Below, one piece after another: positions 11,281-22,700 of a DNA stretch of 64,000 bases. Where the stretch lies: assembly GCF_016802725.1 (NCBI RefSeq), contig NC_052667.1:16817846-16881845 (forward strand), given 5' to 3'. Every line of letters starts with the position of its first letter. The stretch's first letter is position 1. The position numbers and the translations under genes are program-made. The stretch comes from Solenopsis invicta. Lineage: Eukaryota > Arthropoda > Insecta > Hymenoptera > Formicidae. The notes under the pieces were generated by a model. That model searched no databases and was not told the DNA's origin. It was given only the letters and a program-made list of their open reading frames with translations.

Positions 11281-12925
11281 TTCAGAGAAGTAAAGAGGAA
11301 CGAAATAATGTACGAAGGAAGGAGGAAGAATTGTGAGTTTATAAATACAAAAAAATACAACTTAAAGAAGGCGGAGAAGATAATCATTATTAAATAAATG
11401 ACGAAAGAAATTAAGAATGTAATTGAACGCGAGTTTGAAAATTTTTTTAATAATGAGTGAATTTCACATGGTATTTCGACATTTTATGTTTTAAGAATTA
11501 AAATTTCATTAACCCGACATAATCTCTTTTAGTAAAAATTCGAAAAAAATATGCAATGAAGGTAAAGAAATAAAGAGAAATGAAATAATATAAGAAGGAA
11601 GAAGAAAGAATTGTGAAAGTATAAAATAGGTAAAAAATCAGCAGAAAGCAGAAAAGCATTAAGGAAGGCCGAGAAGGTAAAGGTTTTTAAATTAAAGACA
11701 AAAAAAATTAAGAACGCAATTGAACGCGAGTTTAAAAATTTTCTTAAATAATGGATGAGTTTCACATGGTGTTTTGACATTTTATGTTGTAAGAATGATA
11801 ATTTCATTACCCGAACATTATTTCTTTAAGTAATGATTTGAATAAAAGTGCAATAAAAGTAAAGAAAAGTAAAGGAATTAAATAATGTAAGAAGGAAAGA
11901 GGAAGAATTGTGAGAGTGTGAAATAGGTAAAAAATAGAAAGAAGAAAGGAATTAAAGAAGGCGGAGAAGTTAAAGATTTTTAAACAAATTACGAAGAAAT
12001 TTAGGAATGCAATTAAACGTGTGTTTAAAGATTTTTTATATAATGGGTGAATATCACATGGCATTTTGACATTTTGTGTTTTAAGTATGAAAATTTGTTT
12101 AACCGAACATTATCTCTCTTAGTAATGATTTTAAAAAATGTGTAATAAATGTAAAGAAAAGAAGAGGAATAAAATAATGTAAGAAAGGGGGTAGAATTGC
12201 ATAATTGTAAAAAATAGAAAGGAGAAAGGAATTAAAGAAGGTAGAGGAGGTAAAAGTTTTTAAATAAAAGACGATAGATATTAAGAATGCAATTAAACAA
12301 GGGTTTGAAGATTTTTTTAATAATGGGTGAAACTCACATTTGATATTTTATATTATAAAAATGAAAATTTCTTGAATAGAACAATATCTCTTTTAGTAAA
12401 GATTTTGATAGGTTTAAAATGAAGATAAAAAAAAAGATCAGAAATGGAATAATATAAGAATGAGGAAGATTTGAAAGAATGTAAAATAGAAAAAAAGAGA
12501 AAGGAGAAATGAATTAAAGAATGCGGAGAAAGTAGGAATTTAAAATAAAATGATGAAACAAGTTAAGGATGTATATGAACATTGGATTGAATGTTTTATT
12601 AATAATGTTTTATTAATAAATATTACATATTTTAATATTTTGTTATAAAAATGAAAATTTTCTTAATATAACATTTTCTCCTGTAGTAAAAGTTTTACAT
12701 AATGTGCAAAGAATACAAAGAAAAGAAGAGGAATGAAATAATGTAAAAAGGAAAGAAGGAAGGAGGAGGAATCAAAGAAGTTTAACATAATAATAAAATA
12801 GAAAGGAGAAAGGAATTACAGAGTGTGGAGAAAATAAAGGTTTTTAAATAAAGATAGAAAGAAAATTAGTATACTATTGAACACGGGTTTAAAGGATTTT
12901 TTTAAATAATGGCTGAATATTACAG
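11280..12925. repeat. Purine-rich tandem array, about 295-bp period
   Basis: The landmark phrase (A/G)TGGGTGAAT-TCACATGG-ATTTTGAC recurs at about 11457, 11752, 12048, 12322, 12610 and 12908, spacings of roughly 275-298 bp. Each unit runs: CTCTTTTAGTAA, GAAAAGAAGAGGAATGAAAT, AATGTAAGAAGGAAGGAGG, GAATTGTGAGAGTGTAAAAT, GGAATTAAAGAAGGCGGAGA, TTTTTAAATAAAAGACGAA, then AAGAATGCAATTGAACGCG. Strand asymmetry is strong: purines sit on the plus strand. Minus-strand open frames rich in F, L and S are by-products. Confidence 0.85.
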
Positions 12926-12995
12926 CGATACGAATTCAAGCTATACACAGTACGATTATGGTTCTCATGGGTGCAGCCATAACACGTCATGGATG

Positions 12996-13243
12996 GAACG
13001 CTATATACCATAGACATAGGATATTTAGACCGTGCATTCGTGGAGTGGATGTAAAACTCATGCGTCAGAAACTAAAAAGAGATAGCGTACTTTGGATCAG
13101 TTTTGTCGTTTCTTCTTTTGTTTTTTTCTGCTTTCTCTGTTTATCTCCAAAGCGTGGTCTCTATCTCTTACTAATTTCTGACATTCTCACTCCTCGAATG
13201 CTCGGTCTGTATATCCTACGTCTATGCTATATACGAATTCCAT
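12996..13243. mobile_element. About 248-bp foldback MITE inserted in the array
   Basis: Inverted arms: TATATACCATAGACATAGG (12999) pairs with CCTACGTCTATGCTATATA (about 13216-13234); GACCGTGCATTCGTGGAGTG pairs with CACTCCTCGAATGCTCGGTC; and TCAGAAACTAAAAAGAGATAGC pairs with TATCTCTTACTAATTTCTGA further in. Target duplication not determined. The overlapping open frame 12958-13254 is a by-product. Confidence 0.75.
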
Positions 13244-13259
13244 TACTGTATTAAAACTG

Positions 13260-13640
13260 TAAACTAGACAAGAAAATCTTAGTGATGACGTGTATCTCAG
13301 AAAATAAAATTTCAGAGAATTGAACTTTTCATTACGATATCTCCGTCCGTAGAACACCGATAGAAAGAATAAAAACATTTTTATTATACAACTTCACCCA
13401 AGTCATTGTTTGAGAGTATTTAGAACTTGATGGATTCAGAAGTTATTGAGATGTGACAATCTCGTGTGCTTGGAAATTAAAGACTCGTGTATATTTTTTT
13501 TAGTACAAAAGTACAATCGTGTTAAGTATAAACGTCATTGTATATTAAATAATGATACAATAAATAATTATAACGTGTTCAAATTTTAAGTTTTATATAG
13601 ATTTTGCTTATATAAGAACATAAAAAAGAATAAATTGTTG
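13260..13640. repeat. Dispersed repeat shared with 32745-33100
   Basis: Same order of blocks in both places: GACGTGTATCTCAGAAAATAA (ACCACGTATATCTGAGAAAA at the other site), GATATCTCCGTCCGTAGAAC, AATAAAAACATTTTTATTAT, TTTGAGAGTATTTAGAACTT, ATAATCTCGTGTGCTTGGAA. No coding sense. Confidence 0.75.
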
Positions 13641-16588
13641 ATAGAAGGAAAGGAGTAAGAATTTTGAAATGGGACTATTACAGAAAGGAGAAAAAAAATT
13701 TTTTAAAGCAGAAAATAAAGATTTAAAGATTTTTAAATAAAGGAACAATGGGTGAATATCGAATATGTGACATTTTGTGTTATGAAAATAAAAATTTCTC
13801 TAATAGAATATTATCTATTTTAGTAAACTTTATTAAGACTGAAATAAAGTGAAATGAAGATAAAGAAAAGAAGAGACATAGAATAATATAAAAAGAAAGG
13901 AAGGAAGGAAGAAGGATCGAACGAGCGTAGAAAAATTAAAAGGAGAGAAGAATTGAAGGTGTTGGAGAAGATAAAGACTTTTGAATAGAATAATATAAAA
14001 AGGAAGGAAGAAGGAAGGATCGAAGGAGTTTAGAATGGAAATAAAATTAAAAGGAGAAAGGAATTGAAGGTGTTGGAGAAGGTTAAGATTTTTAAATCAA
14101 GGATGAATAAAATTAAGACATCAATTAAATAACAATTTGAAGGTTTTTGTTAAATAATGGACGAATATTACATGATATATTGCTATTTTTTGCCAGAAAA
14201 ATAAAATTTTCTCTAATAGAATATTATCTATTTTAGTAAAGTTTTTTAAAAATGTGAAATAAAGATAAAGAAAAAAAGAAGAATAGAATAATATAAAACG
14301 GAAGAAAGGAAGGAGGAAAGATCGGAGTGTAGAATAAAAATAAAATTGAAAGGAGAAAGAAAATGAAGGTGTTGGAGAAGGTAAAGGTTTGTGAATAGAA
14401 TAATATAAAAAGGAAGAAAGGAAGGAGGAAGGATCGAAGGAGTTTAGAATGGAAACAATATTGAAAAGAGAAAGTAATTGTCTGTCATTTATCTTCGTGA
14501 ACTTTATTATTCTTAATCATAAATGTATAATTAATTTTTTAAATTTTTATTATTTATATTTAGTTATATGTAATCATGAAATTAGATAAATGGCGCGCGC
14601 GTAGCGCGAGTTTGCGTAAGTAATAATAATTAGATAATAAAATATCTAGTCTTGAAAGCGCTCGCGTTAGCGCGCGCTGCGTGCTAGTCCCATCTGAAAA
14701 AATCTATGTTAAATCGATAGTCGCGCATATCTCGAAGTTTATTGTTGCCGCTTTTCCGAAATGCTGATTGGTTCTTGCGCTGTGCTTACTTAGTGACCTG
14801 TTCTCATCGCGGAAATCGTATTAACAGTTATACACATAATAATTGTTACATGCATTAAGAGGTAATAGTGTAATATTAATATATTATCAAATTAATTACT
14901 ATAAATTTATTTAATGTATTGGTTCTGTCTCCTGCGCCTAAAGATTTTTCTTTTTCCCTTGGACAACTTTGTGATTGTTTCAGATAAATCTTATTATTAA
15001 ACGTTCTTATTTATAGTGGTAAAAATTATCATAATAAAAAGTTGATACTTTGTGTTGTACTTTATTTTCAGATAGCAATTTCGTTTAACATTTATTATAG
15101 TATTGTTATTAAAATGGTCTTTTGTATACAAACATTATTATTGTGAGGTTGGATTTGAAAAAGGATAAGAATAAATTAATGATACAAGGAAAGAAGGAAT
15201 AAGAGTTTTGAAATGGGACAAATAAAGAAACGAGAAAGGAATTTAAGAAGGCGGAGAAGATAAAGATTTAAAGATTTTTAAATAAAGGAATAATGGGTGA
15301 ATATCTCACGTGATATTTTGATATTTTGATGAATAAAATTAAGATATTAAACAAGATTGAAGTTTTTTTTTTAATAATATGTTAATATTACATGATATTT
15401 TGTGTCATAAAAATAAAAATTTCCTTAATAGAATATTATGTATTTTAGTAAAGTTCTTCAAATATGTGAAATGAAGACACAGAAAAGAAGAGGAATAGAA
15501 TAATATAAAAAGGAAAGATCGAAGAAGTGTAAAATGGAATTAAAATTGAAAGGCGAAAAGAATTTAAGGTGATGTAGAAGGTAAAGATTTTGAATAGAAT
15601 ATGAAAAGGGAGGAAGGAAGGAAGGAAGGAGGAAGGATCAAAAGACTTTAGAATAGAAATAAAATTGAAAAGAAAAATGAATTAAAAGTGTTGGACAAGG
15701 TAAAGATTTTTGAATATAAGATGATTAAAGTAAAGACGTAGATTAAACACCAAATTAAAGTTTTTTTTAATAATGGGCGAATATTACATTATATTTTGAT
15801 ATATAGGGCCATGAAAATAAAAATTTCTCGAATAAATTATTATGTATATTAGTAAAGTTTTTTAAAACTTTGATTTGAAGATATAGAAAAAAGAGGAATA
15901 GAATAATATAAAAAGGAAGGACCGAAGAAGTGTAGAATCGAAATAAAATTGAATAGAGAAAGGAATTGAAGGTGTTGGAGAAGAAAAAGATTTTTGAATA
16001 AAATAATATAAAAAAGAAGGAAGGAAAGAGGAAGGATCAAAGGAGTTTAGAATGGAAATAAAATTGAAAGGAAAAATGAATTGAAGGTGTTAGAGAAGGT
16101 AAAGATTTTTAAATAAAATATGAATAAAGTAAAGACATCAATTAAACATCAGATTAAAAGTTTTTTTTTTTAACAATGGGCGAATATTACATGATATTTT
16201 GATATTTTGTGTCATAAAAATGAAAATTTCCTTAATAGAATATTATGTATTTTGGTAAAATTTTTTAAAAATGTAAAATGGAGATAAGAAAGAAGAGCAA
16301 TAAAATAGTAAAAAAGGAAGGCTCGAAGGAGTGTAGAATAGAAATAGAATTGAAGAGTTAGGAATTGAAGGTGTTGGAGAATATAAAGTATTTTGAATAG
16401 AATAACACGAAAAGGAAGGAAGGAAGGAGGAAGGATCAAAGGAGTTTTAATGTTAATAAAATTAAAAGGAGAAATAAATTGAAGAAAGTGTTGGAGAAAG
16501 AAAAAATTTTTAAATAAAGGATAAATAAAAACAAGACATCATTTAAACATCAGATTAAAGGTTTTTTTTTAATTACTGGCGAATATTA
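13640..16588. repeat. Purine-rich tandem array, about 400-bp higher-order unit (left block)
   Basis: Unit order: AATGGGCGAATATTACATGA, GATATTTTGTGTCATAAAAA, TTCTCTAATAGAATATTATC, TTTTAGTAAAGTTTTTTAAA, AAGAGGAATAGAATAATATA, GGAAGGAAGGAGGAAGGAT, then two half-units each containing TTGAAGGTGTTGGAGAAGG and ending in AAGATTTTTGAATAGAATAA or TTTTTAAATAAAGGATGAAT. Adjacent starts at 15783 and 16183 are about 400 bp apart. About 14480-15120 is a non-array interruption. The transposon at 16589 splits the array, which resumes at 27892. Confidence 0.8.
14480..15120. other. Non-array island with GC-rich hairpin sequence
   Basis: A block also found at 33490-33630 and, inverted, at 34250-34380 (TATATTTAGTTATATGTAA, AAATGGCGCGC). 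Here it is followed by GCGCGCGCGTAGCGCGAG (14593) and, about 80 bp on, a near-complement CTCGCGTTAGCGCGCGC (14660-14680), so the pair could fold back. No gene recognised. Confidence 0.5.
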
Positions 16589-16852
16589 AGGTACCCGAGC
16601 CGAATAAGGCCCACGCAACTTATTTTATTTTTTATAAATTTTATTTACAAAGATATTGAAATGAATTAAATGAGAATAAAATGTTTATTTCAACCACTTG
16701 CCAAAATAAAATTATCATCTATATATATATATATATATAAGGTACTTTATTCCTTGCGGAGTACACTGCGGACCTCCGCTCCGCTTACAAAATTTAAACC
16801 TCACAATTTTTATTCCTCGCATCCCATCCAACACCTGAGAGAGAGAGAAAGA

Positions 16853-17258
16853 TCATTCATCCATCCATACATCCACACTCATTCTCCGGACCTCCGTTTC
16901 CGCCGCATTTTCCTCTCTTCCTTCCACACTCTCATTCACACCCAACCACCCTCCTCCCTCCCTCATCTCCTCTAATCTTCTCATCCAAATCTCTCCCTCC
17001 CCGTCTTCTCCCAAGACTTCATCCACCATCTCCTGCCATCCTTTTTCAACCCCCCCAATTCGTGCATTCCTCCCATACGTGCTCCCAAGTTTCCATTCCC
17101 CCTCCACATATCCTACACTTCTTTTCTTCATCCCCTTCCCAATATCTATTCCCCATCATCCCGTCTCCTAACCTAAACTTCGCCACTCTCTGCCATCTTT
17201 GTTCCTTCCATCCCTTCTTTAGGTACTCTGGCACCCCCTTACCTTTCACCCTACCATA
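16853..17258 (-). pseudogene. LINE ORF2, 3' part: C-terminal CCHC motif, frameshifted
   Basis: Sequence after the TGA stays in the ORF2 frame and contains CRICGGGMETWEHVWEEC, a Cys-Cys-His-Cys finger of the type found after the reverse transcriptase of many insect LINEs. A run of seven C residues (17050-17056, G on the coding strand) then shifts the frame. Sequence beyond it (GGVEKGWQEMVDEVLGEDGE...) is open in the other phase to a stop at 16853. A one-base expansion of the homopolymer is the simplest cause. Confidence 0.75.
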
Positions 17259-19048
17259 TCATAAGTTATATCTCGAGTCCCTAATTTTCTCCCATCTTTC
17301 CTCCTCTTGCCACCTTCTCTTTCTTGCCACTACCTCTTCCCCCCTCAGCTCTCCCCCCTCTCTCATCTTTTCTATCTCAGTTAGGTTCCAGCTCTTCTCC
17401 TCGTAAAAGTCTCTCCTTTCCTCTTCCCATTTACCCACTACTTTTCCTACCTTCGCCCTGTCTCTCATTTCCTCCAAACACAACCTCGCCAGCTCTCCTC
17501 CTCCTCCTTCTCCCAGTTTCTTTTCATAGCTCCATGCCCTCAACCCTGCCCTCCCCCTTAACTTTTCCCTCTGCATTTCCTCCCTCACCATGTACTCCGG
17601 CGTGTACCTCCCAACCCCCACAATCCACTTCAAGAACCTGTCCTGTATCCTCTCTACCTTTTCCCTCTCTTTCCACCCCCAAATTTCTGCCCCATAGCTA
17701 ACCACCGTCCATACCAACCTATCAAATAAACACATCCTTCTAGCCCAGTTCGTTCCAAATCTCCTCTTTCCTATTCCCCATACTTCTCTCATCACCACTG
17801 CTCCCTTGTTAACTCTCTCCTCTATATGTTCTTTCTGACCCCCATTTGCCATCATTACATACCCTAGGTATTTGTATTTTCTCACCTCTTCTATCTCTTT
17901 TCCTTTCCATTTCCACACCATCTTTTTCTGTCTTCCGCCTCCCCTTCTACACCTCATTATTTTCGTCTTTTCTACATTGACCTCTAGTCCCTTCCGTTCT
18001 ATGTAGCTTTCTAATGCCTTAATCATCCCTTTCATCCCTGTCTCCTCCTCTGCAACCACTGCCACATCATCTGCATACGCTAGCGAGTATATTTTCCTTC
18101 CCTTTACCCTCACTCCTCCCCATCCCTCCCTCTCTAACTCCTCATCCAAATCCGCCAGCAATATCGTGAATAAGCATGGGCTCAGAGGGCACCCCTGTCT
18201 CACCCCTTTCCCCGTCCAAAAGTTTTCCCCTACCTTTTCCCCCACCCTCACTCTACTTAGGGTCTCCTCCAGTACCTCCTCGCACCTCACGACCAAGCTT
18301 TCTCTAACTCCCCTGTCCCTCATCATCTGTATGAGGATTTCCCTATCCACCGAGTCAAACGCAGCTTTCAGGTCTATATATAGCACTACCATCTTGCCTT
18401 TTCTTACTGCCACCCTCTTGTTTATCATATAATTCAGCACGTAAATCTGATCAATTGTGCCTACCCCTCTTCTAAACCCCGTTTGACTCGGTGGGAGTAT
18501 CCCCTTCCTCTCCACCTCCTCCCTCAATCTCTCCGCAAGTACCGCTGCGTACACCTTGTATGCCGTCTGCGTTAGCGTGATCCCTCTATATTCTTCAATC
18601 CTCTCCCCTTCCCCCTTTTTCACTATCGGCACTACCACCCCCTCCCTCCACTCCTCCGGCCTCCCCTCTCCTCTCCACACTCTGTCACATATTTCCCACA
18701 GCCATTCCTTTACTTCTTTTCCCCCATATTTCCATACTTCATTTACGATACCATCCCCTCCCGCCGCTTTTCCCTCCTTCAGTTTACTTACCGCCCTTGC
18801 TATTTCTTCCCTACTGATATCATCTTCCACTCCTTCTCTTCCCCTCACCTCCCCTCTCACCCTCCACTCTACTCCCCCCAACACCTTTCTAAAGTGTCCC
18901 TCCCATTCCCTCATTTCGATCCCTTCCGTGACTCTCTTTCTCTTTCTCCTCCCCCTATTTACTACCCTCCAAACATCTCCTTCCGTTCTTACACCTTCCA
19001 ATTCTTTCTCCCATCTTTCTCTTTCCCTTCTTTTCCTTTCCTTACAAT
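17259..19048 (-). pseudogene. LINE ORF2, middle part: reverse transcriptase, ended by premature TGA
   Basis: This is the downstream piece of ORF2 after the LTR insertion. The open frame formally extends into the LTR up to 19229, but only 17259-19048 is LINE sequence. Reverse transcriptase motifs in order: KAAGGDGIVNEVWKYG, GITLTQTAYKVYAAVLAERL, PPSQTGFRRGVGTIDQIYVL, LYIDLKAAFDSVDRE, GVRQGCPLSPCLFTILLADL and the catalytic YADDVAVVAEE (about 18050-18080), then the thumb region. A TGA at 17259-17261 ends the frame where related sequence continues in phase, consistent with a nonsense mutation. It is therefore inactive here twice over: insertion and stop. Confidence 0.85.
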
Positions 19049-19339
19049 TGTAGGCAATAGGAGCGTTCAACACGTGAGACGCGCGTGATTCGGCGATGCG
19101 CGGAGAGCGATCTCCTTGCGCGACGGTTCGATGGGCGGGCAGTCGCTCAGGATCAGTCGAACTAAGCATATTTGCACCCCGACGCGGGTTTCTCAAATAC
19201 TGTTCTGTAAGGCGTAAGCCGCTCCGCATTAAAGGATACCTTTTTATACCTGACTCGAGTTGCCTTGATTTTGCGTGGCCTTCCTAACGTACCGTTAAAT
19301 CGAAGGAATTATTAACCTGACACATAATAATCTCCTACA
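19049..19339 (+). repeat. 5' LTR (291 bp)
   Basis: Begins TG and ends CA. Compared with the 3' LTR it lacks a 13-bp segment (TCGATTGCGCGGA) and has GCGGG where the other has GCGAG. A possible TATA-like CTTTTTATACC lies about 60% along. Confidence 0.95.
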
Positions 19340-19721
19340 AATTCAGAAGTGGGATTCGGAGTATTCGGATCGCGATATCAAATCGAGTTTGAGATCACAC
19401 TCTTGGAGTGATTTTGCCGTGTCTGACTCCGACTGTGAGACTCGCGTTGCAGTGAACCGCGGAATTGTTTGACAGCGGTCGGCTTAGTGATCCCGCGACT
19501 TGATTATTAATTGCCGCGATTGTCGCGAATCGTTAACGGCCGAATTTGAGCGTTGTTTTGTTCGGTGCCGTTGTGACATTGAAGTGGTATCGAGAATACC
19601 ATCGGCTGGTGACCTTGTTGACAGGTGACGGTGTGTACTTCTCGCTGTTATTGTGCCGGGTAAGCAGTGATTTGGCTGCGTGACTCGAGATTTGGACTGG
19701 TGAAGTATTGTTACCGCGAGG

Positions 19722-22700
19722 ATGGAACGGTCACCTCAAGATAAATTGAACGATTTAACCGTCATGAACTTGAAGGATATCGCGCGACAGATTGGAGTGT
19801 CTACGAGTGGCACAAAGGTCGAATTGGTGGCGCGGATATTGGCGGGCGGTGAGAACGAGTGGCGAGGTGCATATGAGCATCTCGTGGGGCGTGAGGCGCA
19901 AGGGTCGTCGGCGGGCGCGAGTGCGGATATGTCGGAGCAGCAGTCGAGTTCGGGTGGTGGAACGCCACTGCCATCAGATTGGAGGGAGAGAGAGATAGAG
20001 ATGTTGAGACGCGAGAAAGCTCTTTTAGAGCGAGAATTGAGTCTCGCCCGTCGAGAAGCGAGAATGGAAATGAACGCTGAGAGCAGCGATGGCGACTACT
20101 GCGTTGATTCAAGAGTCAGCATCCGCATCGTTAGCGATTTATTGAGTGAGTTTCGTGGCGATTGCGACAGCTTCGAAACCTGGAAGAAACAAGTCGAACT
20201 TTTGCGTGAAGAATACCGATTAGACGAGAATTCGACTAGGATATTGATCAATTTGAGGTTGAAAAACAAAGCCTTGACCTGGTTTCACTCAAAACCAGAG
20301 CATCTACGGTTGAATGCGGCAGACTTGCTGTCGGAGATGTCTCGTATGTTCAATAATCGCCCCAGTACGCTGGCATTGAGGCGTGATTTTGAGAAATGGA
20401 AGTGGCGGGGCAACGAAACCTTTGCGGAATATTACCACGAGAAGGTGGTTCTCGCTAACAGAGCATCCGTCGGCGAGCAGGAGCTCGTTAACCGCTTAAT
20501 CGACGGGGTGCAAGACACGCAAATGCGGAATCAGGCGCGGATGCATCGCTTCAAGTCGGCGGCGGACGTGTTGGATGCGTTCAGAGAGCTGTCGTTGAAT
20601 GAAGGGCCCGGGGACGGCGGGGAGCGAGCTGCGAGGGGACAGCGACCAGCGCCGAAGGCCGGAGGAAGAGGAACATCTACGACGAAAGGCGATACCATCC
20701 GTTGCTATAATTGTGGGACGACCGGACATTTCTCTAGGGACTGCAAGGAGGAACAGAAGCGGGCGAAGGGCTCGTGCTTCGGATGTGGCAGTTTGGAGCA
20801 TCGCGTGAAGGAGTGTCCGAAGTCGCGGCCGAAAGCGGCGAATACGACGAACGTGGTTCAGACGATCTCGCCGAGTGTTCCATACCTGGTAACTCTTGCG
20901 TACCGGGTCGCGGACGCGTCTGGTAGCGTATGTAAATATTCATTGATGGCGATGATTGATTCAGGGTCCCCCATTAGTCTAATTAAAGGCGATTTTGTAC
21001 CGACTCATGCTCGTGCGCCGTTTGTTAAACAACAATCTTTTTTTGGTATTAACGGAACTAAGTTGGAAATATTGGGGACCTTCGAGGATGTCATTGAAGT
21101 CAATAATATCGAATTGAAAATAAATTTTTTTGTTGTACCGGATACGGCGATGGCATGTGCTGCTTTGCTCGGTCGAGACTTTACATCGTCGCCGGTGATA
21201 GAGATAACCTTGGGGGAAAAGTTTAGTGTATCGAGGGCAAATTCGCGAACGGCGGATAGTCCGGATTTTTCGAAGCAAATTTTAACTATATCGTATGTCG
21301 ACCACCCGTCGTCGGTTGCCGAGGCGATAAGCATTAATCCGCAAATTGATTTCAAAACGAAAGAACGCATTGAAAAATTGTATCATAGTAAGAATATTAT
21401 TGACACGGGAGTCGCAAATCCTCAAAAAGAAATTGAAATGAGCATAAATTTGACGCATGATCGGCCTATCAGTTTTAGACCGCGAAGACTCTCGTTTGCC
21501 GATAAAGAGAAATTAAGACAAATATTAGATAAACTGTTACAAGAGAAAAAAATAAGACCAAGCAATTCGCCATACGCTTTTCCAATTGTACTTGTACGTA
21601 AGAAAGACGGCGAATCGCGATTATGCGTCGATTATCGCGAATTTAATAGGATAACTGTGAAGGATAATTTTCCGACACCTTTGATCGATGATCACTTGGA
21701 CAGCTTGCGCGGAAAGTCCTACTTTTCGAGACTCGATTTAAGAAATGGATTCCACCACGTTAAGGTTGCCGACGGGTCGGTGAAGTATACGTCTTTTGTG
21801 ACCCCCTTGGGCCAATTTGAATTTTTAAAAACGCCTTTTGGGTTAATGAATGCTCCGCGTGTTTTTCAGCGATATATTAACGGCATTTTCTGCGATTTGA
21901 TTCGAGACAATAAAATATTGATATATCTTGACGATATATTAATTGCGACCGAGAATGTTGGCGAGCATTTGGAGATTCTTTGCGAAGTCTTCAATTTGGC
22001 TCGGCGGCATGAATTGCAGTTTCGCTTGGATAAATGTTCGTTCCTATATCGCGAGATTATCTACCTTGGATATTTGATTGACGAGAGCGGCATTCGACCC
22101 AGTGCTACGAATGTGGAATCTGTTGTCGATTTTCCGGTACCACGTAACGCAAAAGAGCTCCATCGTTTTGTAGGCCTTGCAAGTTATTTCCGTAGATTCA
22201 TAAAAAATTTTTCAGTCATCGCGAAACCACTCTATGACTTAATAAGAAAGAATGTAGCTTTTAAGTTCGGACCAGAGGAAAATCGTATATTTGAATTGAT
22301 AAAAAATTTGTTATCGTCACAGCCGATTCTTGCCATTTATTCGCCGAGATTGGCAACGGAGCTTCATTGTGATGCCAGCGCGGTCGGATTCGGTGCAATT
22401 TTACTACAGAGACAGGGCGATGGTACGATGAGACCCGTATCTTATTTTAGTCGTAGAACCACAGCGACTGAAGCACGATACCACAACTTCGAGCTGGAGT
22501 GTTTGGCAGCTGTGTACGCAATCAAAAGATATCATATTTACCTGTCGGGAATTTCGTTTACTATTGTTACGGACTGTGATAGTTTCCGCCTCGCGCTGAG
22601 TAAGCAAATTGTTAACCCGCGTATTTCGAGATGGGCGATGTTCCTACAAGGTTACGATTACAAGATCCAGCATCGCCCGGGCAGGCGTATGTCGCATGTC

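Noticed and set aside
11529..16439. Many minus-strand open frames rich in Phe, Leu, Ser, Ile
   Set aside because: They are complements of the purine-rich tandem array, and the same frame recurs unit by unit with stops and shifts; no domain, start context or splice signal.
17324..19088. Plus-strand Ser/Pro/Leu-rich frames opposite LINE ORF2
   Set aside because: The purine-rich LINE coding strand leaves pyrimidine-rich, stop-poor frames on its complement. The real minus-strand protein has reverse transcriptase motifs.
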